From Providencia rettgeri (GTDB taxonomy: Bacteria; Pseudomonadota; Gammaproteobacteria; Enterobacterales; Enterobacteriaceae): a DNA stretch of 64,000 nt. Under the pieces are notes generated by a model that saw only the letters and a list, made by a program, of their open reading frames with translations, ran no database searches and was not told the origin of the DNA. The stretch's first letter is position 1; every line of letters begins with the position of its first letter. Location of the stretch: the NCBI RefSeq assembly GCF_001874625.1, contig NZ_CP017671.1:434001-498000 (forward strand), read 5' to 3'. Below, piece after piece: positions 36,218 through 46,100 of this stretch. The translations under genes and the position numbers were made by a program.

Positions 36218-36256
36218 TTGAGAACGACTCAGTCAGTAGTATCGAATCGTTCTCAA
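36218..36256. terminator. Inverted repeat between convergent aceK and eda
   Basis: TTGAGAACGA (36218-36227) and TCGTTCTCAA (36247-36256) form a perfect ten-base inverted repeat with a 19-base loop, midway between the two stop codons. There is no U-run, so it is a weak terminator candidate. Confidence 0.4.
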
Positions 36257-36278
36257 CGGTAAATAGAATTTCGCTGTT

Positions 36279-36920
36279 TTAACGCTTTGCACCCAATACT
36301 GCTTCTTGGGCAAGTTGGGTTATTTTTTCGTAGTTGCCAGTAGTTAAAGCCTCTTCGGGCACTAACCAAGAGCCACCAATACACAGAACGCTCTCTAGTT
36401 CTAAATAACTACGATAGTTTTCTGGTGAAATTCCCCCTGTTGGGCAGAACTTTACGTGTGAGAAAGGGCCGACAATGGCTTTTAAGGCTTTAACGCCACC
36501 ATTCGCTTCTGCTGGGAAAAACTTGAATGCTTTCAAACCATAATTCATACCCAGCATTAGTTCTGAAACCGTTGAAATGCCGGGGATCAGTGGGATATTT
36601 CCTTGGGTTGCAGCACTCAATAATTCTTCGGTTAAACCGGGGCTAATAGCAAATTTAGCGCCAGCTTTTGTCACATCAGCAAGTTGTTTCGCATTGAGTA
36701 CAGTCCCTGCCCCAACAATGGCGTCAGGGACTTCTTGAGCAATCAGGCGAATTGCTTCAATTGCACATTCGGTACGTAATGTGACCTCAAGTACATTAAC
36801 GCCGCCTTTCACCAAGGCTTTAGCGAGAGGGACGGCTTGTTCTAGTTTTTTAATGACAATGACTGGGACCACAGGGCCTTGTTTGAGCACGCTTTCAGCG
36901 GTTATGTTCCAATTATTCAT
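36279..36920 (-). CDS. eda: KDPG/KHG aldolase Eda
   Basis: Eda splits 2-keto-3-deoxy-6-phosphogluconate to pyruvate and glyceraldehyde-3-phosphate, ending the Entner-Doudoroff pathway. The 213-residue protein has the Schiff-base lysine K133 in AFKFFPAE and the E45/R49 pair in EVTLRT. It lies 27 bases downstream of edd on the same strand. In E. coli edd-eda are elsewhere, near zwf, so their place beside aceK is lineage-specific. Confidence 0.97.
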   Translation of the reverse strand: MNNWNITAESVLKQGPVVPVIVIKKLEQAVPLAKALVKGGVNVLEVTLRTECAIEAIRLIAQEVPDAIVGAGTVLNAKQLADVTKAGAKFAISPGLTEELLSAATQGNIPLIPGISTVSELMLGMNYGLKAFKFFPAEANGGVKALKAIVGPFSHVKFCPTGGISPENYRSYLELESVLCIGGSWLVPEEALTTGNYEKITQLAQEAVLGAKR

Positions 36921-36947
36921 TTTTTATTCCTATTTAATACCAATAGA

Positions 36948-38798
36948 TTAAAAATCAATGCTACAAGCACCTTCTTCTGCGCCAGACAAGTTTCTTCTTA
37001 ATGCGCCAAAAAGTTCTCTGCCACAACCGCTACGTTCTGCGATTAAGTCCGGTTTGAAAGATTGTCGTTTGTTTAATACAGTGTCATCGACAAGTAATTG
37101 TAATTCACCAGTTAACGCATTTACTCTAATGATATCGCCATCTTTTACTTTTGCGAGTAATCCACCGTTATAGGCTTCGGGAGTGACATGGATTGCGGAT
37201 GGAACTTTACCTGATGCTCCTGATAGCCGGCCATCAGTCACTAAGGCAACTTTATAACCTTTATCGATAAGCACTCCCAGTGGTGGCATTAATTTATGAA
37301 GTTCAGGCATCCCGTTAGCGGATGGGCCTTGGAAGCGAACTACGATGATACAATCTCGATTAAGGTTGCCTGACTCAAAGTGTTTTGCGATATCATTTTG
37401 GTTATTAAATACTACCGCAGGCGCTTCAATAATTTGATTTTCTTCGGGGACCGCGGACGTTTTCATCACAGCACGGCCTAAATTACCTGAGAGTAATTTA
37501 GTACCTCCATGGGGTGAAAAAGGCGTGTCAATTTCAGCAATAACATCTGTATTGAATGAATGTTTGGGGCCTTCTCGCCATTCAAGTTGCCCGTTATTTA
37601 ACCAAGGCTCTAATGTGTAACGCGTTAAACCAAAGCCTGCTACAGTATGAACATCTTGGTGTAACAAGCCTTTTTGCAGCAGTTGGTGGACTAGTAATGC
37701 GACGCCACCTGCGGCTTGAAATTGGTTGATGTCAGCTTGGCCATTAGGGTAAATTCGGCAAATGAGCGGTACAATTGCAGAAATATCAGAAAAATCATCC
37801 CAGTTGATAATGACCCCGGCAGCTCTAGCGATGGCAACAAGGTGCATCGTTAAATTGGTAGAGCCGCCAGTTGCTAGTAAGGCAACAATACCATTGACGA
37901 TAACTTTTTCATCAATGAGGCGACCAATTGGTAAATAATGGCCAGATTGCTCGGTTAACCGGGTAATTTGCTGTGCTGTTGCATCTGTTAGCGCATAGCG
38001 TAATGGGGAATCAGGGGGGACAAACGATGCACCTGGTAAGTGTAACCCCATGACTTCCATCATCATTTGGTTTGAATTAGCGGTACCATAGAATGTGCAG
38101 GTACCAATACCATGGTATGATGCTGCTTCAGCTTCTAATAACGCGAGTCTATCGACTTTTCCTTCCACATACAGTTGGCGAATACGTACTTTTTCTTTAT
38201 TAGGTAGGCCCGTGGCCATCGGCCCAGCAGGGACAAATATAGCAGGTAAATGCCCAAAAGAGAGGGCTCCAAGTAATAAGCCTGGAACAATTTTATCGCA
38301 AATACCCAAATAAAGAGCGCCATCAAACATATTATGGGATAAACCAATTGCTGTAGACATCGCGATGACATCTCTACTTAGCATAGAGAGTTCCATCCCA
38401 TCTTGCCCCTGAGTTACACCATCACACATGGCAGGGACACCAGCTGCAACTTGCCCAATAGAACCCGATTCAAGTAACGCTTTTTTTAGTTGTTCAGGGT
38501 ATTTATCATAAGGTCGATGAGCAGAAAGCATGTCATTGTAAGAGCTGATGATAGCAATATCAGAACGCGTCATACTTTTAAGGATCTGCTTTTCATCATT
38601 TTGGCAGGCAGCAAAACCATGAGCAAGGTTACCACAAGCCAGCGAGGCTCGATGGACAGTTGTACTACGAGCACGTTCAATTTTATTGAGGAAAGCTGCT
38701 CGAGCTTGTGCAGAACGAGAGATAATGCGCTGTGTAATGCGCTCAAGTTCCTCATTGAGTGCTGGAGATTTTGTCACTTCAGAGATATTAGAACTCAT
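36948..38798 (-). CDS. edd: Phosphogluconate dehydratase Edd
   Basis: Edd dehydrates 6-phosphogluconate to KDPG. With the start at ATG 38798 (GGAG seven bases upstream) the protein has 616 residues. It belongs to the IlvD/Edd Fe-S dehydratase family. Cluster cysteines are probably those in VPAMCDGVTQG, YLGICDKIVPG and GIGTCTFYGTANSNQ, and the family signature GRLSGASGKVPSAIHVTPEA is near the C-terminus. It heads the edd-eda unit, and a perfect GntR-type palindrome lies about 100 bases upstream. Confidence 0.97.
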   Translation of the reverse strand: MSSNISEVTKSPALNEELERITQRIISRSAQARAAFLNKIERARSTTVHRASLACGNLAHGFAACQNDEKQILKSMTRSDIAIISSYNDMLSAHRPYDKYPEQLKKALLESGSIGQVAAGVPAMCDGVTQGQDGMELSMLSRDVIAMSTAIGLSHNMFDGALYLGICDKIVPGLLLGALSFGHLPAIFVPAGPMATGLPNKEKVRIRQLYVEGKVDRLALLEAEAASYHGIGTCTFYGTANSNQMMMEVMGLHLPGASFVPPDSPLRYALTDATAQQITRLTEQSGHYLPIGRLIDEKVIVNGIVALLATGGSTNLTMHLVAIARAAGVIINWDDFSDISAIVPLICRIYPNGQADINQFQAAGGVALLVHQLLQKGLLHQDVHTVAGFGLTRYTLEPWLNNGQLEWREGPKHSFNTDVIAEIDTPFSPHGGTKLLSGNLGRAVMKTSAVPEENQIIEAPAVVFNNQNDIAKHFESGNLNRDCIIVVRFQGPSANGMPELHKLMPPLGVLIDKGYKVALVTDGRLSGASGKVPSAIHVTPEAYNGGLLAKVKDGDIIRVNALTGELQLLVDDTVLNKRQSFKPDLIAERSGCGRELFGALRRNLSGAEEGACSIDF

Positions 38799-38896
38799 GG
38801 TAATTGCTCCATCATGCAGACCTATAGTCAATTAATCTGCAAGTCATGTAAGTTGTGCTTATCGTTATACCTATTCCAGATAACGTTACAAAATAA

Positions 38897-38912
38897 ATGT
38901 TACCGGTAACAT
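38897..38912 (-). promoter_or_regulatory. GntR-type operator upstream of edd
   Basis: ATGTTACCGGTAACAT is a perfect 16-bp palindrome of the kind bound by the gluconate repressor GntR (LacI family) in enterobacteria. It lies about 100 bases upstream of the edd start, consistent with gluconate induction of edd-eda. The assignment rests on similarity to remembered GntR sites. Confidence 0.75.
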
Positions 38913-38967
38913 TGTTAAATGAAAATAGAACAGTTGCAATATTCAAAATGAATATTTGAAGTTATAT

Positions 38968-38981
38968 GTGATCTTAATCAA
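38968..38981. promoter_or_regulatory. FNR/CRP-like site between edd and the DUF1460 gene
   Basis: GTGATCTTAATCAA matches the FNR consensus TTGATNNNNATCAA at nine of ten positions. With its left extension it also partly fits CRP (TGTGATCTTAATCAAG). It sits in the divergent spacer, so either gene could be its target. A single weakly specific site; treat as a candidate. Confidence 0.35.
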
Positions 38982-39089
38982 GGTTGACTATGGAATAAAT
39001 CGAACAAGAAATGGACTAAAACTCATGCTATAGTCATTAAATAGAAGCAGTTGCCTGCAAAATTAAGGTAAATTGGGAATATTGTTAAT

Positions 39090-39911
39090 GTGTATACTAA
39101 AAATTCAAATAGTGGGCGAATGCGTCGCTTAGTTACTGCAACCTTGATGTTGCTAATGGTTAATTATGTCCAAGCTCAGGTAGTGTTGACATCGGGGTCG
39201 CATAAAATTTTAACCAGTATATTCAACCAACAAAATGAAATGCAGCGATATCATTCAACATCGGCAGAAAAAATTGATGTGCTCACTCAGTATTTTTTAA
39301 ATACCCCCTACGATAAACAAACGTTAAATATGAGCCCACTCTTTGCTGAAAACTTAGTCGTTAATTTAGAAGCGATGGATTGTATGACCTTTATTGAGTA
39401 CGTTGAGGCATTTAAAGGGGCTGAAAATAGTGCACAATTTTTTAGGAACCTGACTAGTATTCGTTATTTTAATCAAGATATTACATACAAAAACCGCCGC
39501 CACTTTTTTTCGGATTGGGCACAAGGTGATAGCGCGGTTGCAGAGGACATTACGGCTAAAATTAGCCCATATGCCGTTAACGTTTCTAAGCAGCTTAATT
39601 TAAAAGGTAATCGAAAGACGTATATTTTAGGGTTGCCCATTACCTATAGAGATATAAACTATATTCCATCTAAATATATAGATAATGATTTGATTACAAG
39701 GCTTAAGACCGGTGATTATATTGGTGTTTACTCAACGAATAGAGGCTTGGATGTTAGTCACGTTGGTATTGTAATACAAAAAGGAAACAAAACAATTTTT
39801 AGGAATGCTTCTTCATTACGTGAAAATTTCAAAGTTAGTGATGTTGAATTACAGCACTACATACAAGGAAAAGAAGGCATTATTGTATTTAGGTCAAAAA
39901 TAGATTATTAA
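39090..39911 (+). CDS. DUF1460 family N-acetylmuramoyl-L-alanine amidase-like protein
   Basis: This 273-residue exported protein has an N-terminal signal peptide ending near A29. The pattern fits the DUF1460 family, an NlpC/P60-like cysteine hydrolase fold linked to peptidoglycan. The catalytic Cys is probably C98 in EAMDCMTFIEY and the His H224 in DVSHVGIV; NRRHFFSDW (H138) is also conserved-looking. The start is GTG at 39090; ATG 39120, right before the signal peptide core, is an alternative. It is divergent from edd and two genes before the peptidoglycan amidase AmiD, which suggests a joint wall-recycling role, by inference. Confidence 0.85.
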   Translation: MYTKNSNSGRMRRLVTATLMLLMVNYVQAQVVLTSGSHKILTSIFNQQNEMQRYHSTSAEKIDVLTQYFLNTPYDKQTLNMSPLFAENLVVNLEAMDCMTFIEYVEAFKGAENSAQFFRNLTSIRYFNQDITYKNRRHFFSDWAQGDSAVAEDITAKISPYAVNVSKQLNLKGNRKTYILGLPITYRDINYIPSKYIDNDLITRLKTGDYIGVYSTNRGLDVSHVGIVIQKGNKTIFRNASSLRENFKVSDVELQHYIQGKEGIIVFRSKIDY

Positions 39912-40359
39912 TCTGTTAATTGGTGGTTATTGAATTGAAAAATGAACTTTTGACCTAATTATATTGTGTAAATATGAGTTAATCTTTGTTTTTATATGGT
40001 TTAGCTGCGAATATAAAATATATTTTAAATTAAAATATTCTAAGAATTGAAAAACATAATCATTTTTATTGGTTGCTAATTATTTCTAGTGACATTTAAA
40101 GTGTAAAATTATATTAAATTATCGATTTGATCAAGAAAAACCAACAAAAGACATTATGTAATTAAGAAGTGAAAAACTTTTTATAAAGCAATGCATTGCT
40201 ACATAAATAATACAAAGGTCTCATTTTTTTGTATATAAAAAACATGTTTACCTATCAATTAATATGTATTTGATTGTTCATAACTATTTTAAATGATGAA
40301 GATTAATTTTATAATGAATATTACTAGCTAAAAATTTTTTTTCTTATTTAGGAGATGGT
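39912..40359. other. AT-rich spacer, no gene seen
   Basis: This is about 450 bases of very AT-rich DNA between the DUF1460 gene and the XRE regulator gene. No convincing reading frame, RNA gene or strong terminator was found. It probably contains the promoter of the regulator gene, and its composition suggests H-NS binding. Confidence 0.5.
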
Positions 40360-40623
40360 ATGCATATGCATATAGTTAAAAAGGAAAATATTTATGCTTT
40401 ATTAGGAAATTATTTACGAAAAGCTAGGGTGAGCAAGGGGTTATCAGGCAATGAATTAGGTTCGGTTATTCATTTGAGCCAGCAGCAAGTATCACGCTAT
40501 GAACTAGGAATTAATAAATTAAGTTTAGATAAATTAATTGAAATTGTCATTTTTCTCGATATTGATATTAACGAAATAACTAAAATTATTTCTAAACAGG
40601 TAGAGAATGAAAAAAAGAGTTAG
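40360..40623 (+). CDS. XRE-family helix-turn-helix regulator, MrpJ-like
   Basis: This 87-residue protein has one Cro/C1-type HTH domain at residues ~15-70. The run GLSGNELGSVIHLSQQQVSR followed by YELGINKLSLDKL closely resembles Proteus MrpJ-type fimbrial/motility regulators, in which SQQQISRYE is the recognition-helix signature. Start choice between 40360 and 40366 is open; AGGAG lies upstream at 40351. MrpJ paralogues usually sit at the end of fimbrial operons and repress flhDC; here it is an orphan between two peptidoglycan enzyme genes. A fimbrial operon does occur 20 kb away. Confidence 0.85.
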   Translation: MHMHIVKKENIYALLGNYLRKARVSKGLSGNELGSVIHLSQQQVSRYELGINKLSLDKLIEIVIFLDIDINEITKIISKQVENEKKS

Positions 40624-40687
40624 ATGGGTTAGTATCTTTATTTTGGTAAGTTTTTATAACTATTTTATATTATTAGAAAAGTATTAA
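40607..40687 (+). CDS. Possible 26-residue hydrophobic peptide overlapping the XRE gene
   Basis: The frame ATG 40607 to TAA 40687 reads MKKRVRWVSIFILVSFYNYF then ILLEKY. It has a basic N-terminus, one hydrophobic span and charged residues at the end, as in small membrane proteins. It overlaps the last codons of the XRE gene by 17 bases, so it could be translationally coupled. No homologue is known to me, and chance is a real possibility in AT-rich DNA. Confidence 0.25.
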   Translation: MKKRVRWVSIFILVSFYNYFILLEKY

Positions 40688-41189
40688 ACTTAAAAAACAT
40701 GCTTTGAATCATAATTTTAATTTATAGGAAATAACCAATTAATTTGACTAATCTCCTTTGGCACTATTTATTGTGGTAATTACTTAAAGGAAAAAACTGA
40801 TTTTAAAATAAACTCTATAAATATAAATAATCAATTGTATTTTTAAATTGAATTTTTATGATTTTATATATGGTTAGGGACGGGGTTGTAGCTAACTGAT
40901 TATTATAGATAAAATATAGTGCTATTGTTCAATAAACCTTTTCAGTTTCAGTAAAGGGCTTAAAAGGTTTAACGTGAATATTCATGTGCATTTTATCAAA
41001 TTTCTTATTTATAAGTAACCTTTATTATTATACATAACTAGTTGTTATTTATTTTATATTATTACTTTTTATCTTGAACCCTGCGTTTTTTCCTACTTTT
41101 TTTCTTTAAGATGTCATTATTTAATAGTGTTCCCTATAACATTATGCTTAAATAAAACTTAACTAATTATGAGTTAAGGTTATGGTTTT
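40688..41189. other. AT-rich spacer with a 9-bp inverted repeat
   Basis: This is about 500 non-coding bases before amiD. The only structure seen is AAACCTTTT (40934-40942) repeated inverted as AAAAGGTTT (40962-40970) with a 19-base loop, which may be a weak operator or hairpin. No gene was recognised. Confidence 0.4.
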
Positions 41190-42047
41190 ATGTTCAAATA
41201 TATAGGGATATTATTTGTGTTTTTGCTTGTTGGTTGCTCGATTTCAGCATCTAATAAAGGCTACTACCTTGATAATCGTTACCCATCAAGAAATACGAGT
41301 GAACGGATTCAATATATTATTTTACACTACACTGTTTCTAATGATGCACGTTCGATAGAGCTTTTAACAAAAGGGAATGTGAGTTCACACTATCTTATTC
41401 CCAGTAAACCTGAATTTAAATACGGTAAACCAGTTGTATTACAATTGGTACCCGAACAGCTAAAAGCTTGGCATGCTGGTTATAGTCGTTGGCAACATCA
41501 AAAAGGTTTGAATGACACTTCCATCGGTATTGAGATAGTAAATCCCGGTCTTCAAGAAAATAGCCTTGGGAACCAAACTTGGGTACCTTTTAATGAATCG
41601 CAGATTGTTGCATTGATTCCATTAGTTCAAGATATTATGCAACGGTATAATATACCGCCTGAAAATATTATCGGTCATAGCGATATCGCACCATTACGTA
41701 AACAAGATCCAGGTAGGGCATTTCCATGGCAGCGTCTTGCTCAGCAAGGAATTGGTGCATGGCCTGATGCTAAAACAGTTAGTAAATACTTAGCGGGGCG
41801 AAATGCTAACGAACCCGCTAATGTGTTACGTGTTCAAAAGGCTCTGAAATTTTATGGTTATTCGGCGATCCCTCTATCTGGCGAGTTGGATGACCAAACC
41901 AAAAAGACATTGCGTGCCTTTCAGCTGCACTTTCGTCAGCGGGATATTGAAGGGTTAGCCGATGCAGAAACAGAGGCAATTGCGTTAGCCTTAATTGAAA
42001 AATATCGAGATATGGAAAATTTCAAATTATTTGAGCAAACGGAGTAG
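41190..42047 (+). CDS. amiD: N-acetylmuramoyl-L-alanine amidase AmiD (lipoprotein)
   Basis: AmiD is an outer-membrane-anchored zinc amidase that cuts the lactyl-amide bond of peptidoglycan and anhydro-muropeptides. The 285-residue protein has a lipoprotein signal with lipobox LVGC (Cys16). The amidase_2 domain has zinc ligands H46 (ILHYT), H163 (GHSDIAP) and D173 (DPG), and the C-terminal ~80 residues form a peptidoglycan-binding domain. It matches E. coli AmiD across its length, including PWQRLAQQGIGAWPDA. It is convergent with iclR across a shared terminator. Confidence 0.95.
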   Translation: MFKYIGILFVFLLVGCSISASNKGYYLDNRYPSRNTSERIQYIILHYTVSNDARSIELLTKGNVSSHYLIPSKPEFKYGKPVVLQLVPEQLKAWHAGYSRWQHQKGLNDTSIGIEIVNPGLQENSLGNQTWVPFNESQIVALIPLVQDIMQRYNIPPENIIGHSDIAPLRKQDPGRAFPWQRLAQQGIGAWPDAKTVSKYLAGRNANEPANVLRVQKALKFYGYSAIPLSGELDDQTKKTLRAFQLHFRQRDIEGLADAETEAIALALIEKYRDMENFKLFEQTE

Positions 42048-42094
42048 TTATAAATATAAGCTACATAATGGTTAACATTGCTGATGAGTATAAT

Positions 42095-42130
42095 AAAAGT
42101 GAAATGAGGTTTGGGCCTCATTTCACTTTT
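42095..42130. terminator. Bidirectional terminator between amiD and iclR
   Basis: AAAAGTGAAATGAGG, loop TTTGGG and CCTCATTTCACTTTT form a perfect 15-pair stem with A/T tails on both sides. It serves both convergent genes. Confidence 0.92.
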
Positions 42131-42136
42131 TGTCAT

Positions 42137-42966
42137 TTAACGGTTTGCGCCGTACTCACGGCTAATTTCTTTTGCAGCCTTGATAACCATCGCACCTAAT
42201 TCAGTAATGCGGTCATCTGTAATACGTGATAACGGCCCTGAAATAGAAATAGCAGCAAAGGCTTCTTTATGTTCATCATAAATACAGGCACCAATGCACC
42301 TTAAGCCTAAAGCATGCTCTTCATCATCATAGGAAAACCCTTGTTTTTTAGCTTGTTGCAAGTTTTCTTTTAAGGCTGATGGGTTAGTTAACGTGTATGG
42401 AGTATAGGCATGTAACCCTTTGCGGCTTAAAAGAGGGATTAGCTTTTCTTCGGGTAAGTTTGCAATAAACGCCTTACCGGCTCCAGAGGCGTGTAAAGGC
42501 AGTTTCCCGCCAATAGGTGCTGACATCCTCATTAATGCGTTGCATTGCACTTGATCGACAATAACAGCATCATATTCCGAGTGGTCGAGGATAGCTAAAT
42601 TGACGGTTTCCCCTGACCCATCCATTAAACGGCGTAATATAGGGTGAACCAACGCTAATAAATTACGACTTTCTAAAAAGCTACTTCCAATAATAAAGGC
42701 ATGAGATGCAATAACCCATAAGCCAAGATCGCCCGTTTGGCGCACAAAACCATGCTGTTCTAATGTCATCAACAGTCGATGTGTCGTTGAATTTGGTAAG
42801 CCAGCTTGTAATGCAAGGTCAGTGAGTGCAATGCCACCGGTGGATTCAGAAATGTATTCCAACAGTGTCAGCCCACGACTTAATGATTGAACTTGCCCCG
42901 CAGCGGTAGCTCCACTTGCTGGCCCTTTTGCTTTTTTATCTTTTTAGTAATTGGTGCCGTTGCCAT
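42137..42966 (-). CDS. iclR: Acetate operon repressor IclR, frameshifted near its start
   Basis: Residues of the main frame match IclR throughout: the N-terminal winged HTH (LTDLALQAGLPNSTTHRLLM) and the C-terminal effector domain (MRMSAPIGGKLPLHASGAGK, SYDDEEHALGLRCIGACI). The normal ATG at 42966 (CAGGAG upstream) opens MATAPITKKIKK but then reads a different frame and stops at TAA near 42880. The correct frame resumes as AKGPASGATAAGQVQSLSRG just after an A6 run (42932-42937). One extra A would restore it. Without that, only a TTG at 42862 could start the protein. It represses aceBAK in enterobacteria. A sequencing error, a true null or slippage are all possible. Confidence 0.85.
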
Positions 42967-43168
42967 TAAGTCTCTCCTGACGGTAATTTTGTTTCTATTA
43001 TGTACTATCTCACCTAAAAATACTCATCGGATCAGTTGAAAGACCGATTTTATGCAACCTGAAAAACTCTCATCATAACAGCGAATTTTCGAGTTAAAAG
43101 TTGTGATAGGATGTTATAAGTAAAAATTTGACTTATTTCTCAGTGTTCCATTTTAGGAGGGCAGTGCA

Positions 43169-46100
43169 GTGTCCGAAAAAATTAATCAATTAGAACAAGA
43201 ATTAAAAAAACGTATATTGGTATTAGATGGTGCAATGGGAACAATGATCCAACAACATAAGTTGTCGGAAGAACAATTTCGTGGGGATAGGTTTGCTGAC
43301 TGGCCCTGTGATGTGAAAGGTAACAATGACTTATTAGTACTAACCCAGCCTGAGATTATTAGAGATATACATCATCAATATTTTGCAGCAGGTGCAGATA
43401 TCGTTGAGACAAACACCTTTAACTCCACGCCTATTGCGATGGCTGACTATAAAATGGAAGCCATTTCCGATGAAATTAATGAAACTGCTGCACGTATTGC
43501 GCGCGAATGTGCCGATGAATGGACACGAAAAACGCCAGAGCAGCCTCGCTATGTGGCGGGTGTTTTAGGCCCAACCAATCGTACGGCTTCTATTTCTCCG
43601 GATGTAAATGACCCTGCTTATAGAAATGTTACTTTTGATCAACTTGTTGAAGCTTACAGGGGATCTACACGATCTTTAGTTAAAGGTGGGGTCGATCTAA
43701 TTATGATCGAAACTATTTTTGATACCTTAAATGCTAAAGCGGCGATTTTTGCAGTTGAAACAGAATTAGACGCGCTAGGTGTTTCGCTGCCTATTATGAT
43801 TTCAGGCACTATTACTGATGCATCTGGGCGTACTTTATCGGGGCAAACGACAGAAGCATTTTATAACTCATTGCGTCACGCGGCCCCACTTTCATTTGGT
43901 TTGAATTGTGCACTGGGTCCTGATGAACTTCGTCAGTATGTTTCAGAGCTATCAAGAATTGCTGAGTGTTATGTCAGTGCTCACCCAAATGCCGGCCTGC
44001 CAAATGCATTTGGTGAGTATGACCTTGATGCACAAAATATGGCTGAACAAATTCATGAATGGGCAACAGCAGGTTTTTTAAATATCGTCGGTGGGTGTTG
44101 TGGCACAACACCATTACATATTAAAAAAATGGCGGAAGCGGTGAAAGGGGTGATGCCGCGTCAGTTACCTGAATTGCCTGTTGAATGTCGTTTATCAGGT
44201 TTAGAACCATTGAATATCAGCAAACAGTCACTGTTTGTAAATGTTGGGGAAAGAACGAACGTAACGGGTTCAGCAAAATTCAAAAGGCTGATTAAAGAGG
44301 AAAACTATTTAGAAGCGTTAGATGTGGCGCGCCAACAAGTGGAAAGCGGTGCTCAAATCATCGATATCAATATGGATGAGGGGATGCTGGACTCCCAAGC
44401 TGCTATGGTACGTTTTCTGAATTTAATCGCGGGTGAACCTGATATTGCTCGTGTTCCTATTATGATTGATTCTTCAAAATGGGAAGTCATCGAAGCTGGG
44501 CTTAAGTGTATACAAGGTAAGGGAATTGTTAACTCTATCTCCATGAAAGAGGGGGTTGAAACCTTTGTCGAACACGCCAAACTGCTGCGTAAATACGGGG
44601 CTGCGGTGGTTGTTATGGCCTTCGATGAGGTAGGGCAAGCCGATACACGTGAGCGTAAAATTGAGATTTGCCGACGCGCCTATCAGGTGTTGACCGAAGA
44701 GGTTGGCTTTCCCCCTGAAGATATCATTTTCGACCCAAATATTTTTGCTGTCGCGACAGGGATTGAAGAGCATAATAATTATGCTGTTGATTTTATTGAT
44801 GTTTGTAAGGATATTAAACAACAACTACCACATGCCATGATATCCGGTGGGGTATCGAATGTTTCCTTCTCTTTCAGGGGGAACGACCCAGTCCGTGAAG
44901 CTATCCACGCCGTTTTCTTGTACTACGCCATTCGTAATGGAATGGATATGGGGATCGTGAATGCAGGGCAATTAGCCATTTATGACGACCTACCCGCTGA
45001 GTTGAAAGATGCAGTTGAAGATGTGGTATTAAATCGCCGTAATGATAGTACTGAGCGGTTACTGGAATTAGCGGAAAAATACCGCGGGGCTGGTGCTCAA
45101 GAACAGCAAATCCAACAGGCGGAATGGCGAGGTTGGGACGTAGAAAAACGCCTTGAATATTCGCTTGTTAAGGGGATCACTGAATTTATCATTCAAGATA
45201 CAGAAGAAACTCGCCAACGTGCATCAAGCCCCATCGAGGTTATTGAAGGCCCGCTGATGAACGGGATGAATGTTGTGGGGGATCTGTTTGGTGAAGGAAA
45301 AATGTTTTTACCACAAGTGGTGAAATCTGCCCGGGTGATGAAACAAGCAGTTGCGTATTTAGAACCGTATATTCAAGAACTTAAACAATCGGGAAGTAGT
45401 GCTGGTAAAGTGTTGTTAGCAACAGTCAAAGGGGATGTTCACGACATTGGTAAAAATATTGTTGGCGTAGTGCTTCAGTGTAATAACTATGAAATCATCG
45501 ACTTAGGCGTGATGGTGCCATGCGAAACAATTTTAAAAACGGCACGTGAGCAAAATGTCGACATTATCGGCCTGTCAGGCTTGATAACGCCATCCCTTGA
45601 TGAAATGGTTCATGTGGCAAAAGAGATGGAAAGACAAGGCTTTACGTTGCCGTTATTGATTGGGGGGGCAACAACGTCGAAAGCACATACCGCAGTGAAA
45701 ATTGAACCTAACTACAGTGGACCAACCACGTACGTCCAAAATGCATCACGTACTGTTGGTGTGGTTTCAGCGTTATTGTCTGATACTCAAAAAGCAGATT
45801 TTGTTGAGCGTACTCGCCGTGAATATGACACGGTACGTTTACAACATGGGCGTAGACGACCAAAAACACCACCAGTCACTCTTGATATTGCCCGAGCCAA
45901 TAAGGTGAAAATTGATTGGTCTAATTATCAGCCGCCGGTGCCGAAATTTTTGGGTATTCAAGAGGTTAATGCATCAATAACAACCTTACGTGAATATATT
46001 GACTGGACGCCATTTTTTATGACGTGGTCGCTCGCTGGGAAGTACCCACGTATCTTAGACGACGAAGTCGTGGGGTCAGAAGCACGTAAATTATTGAATG

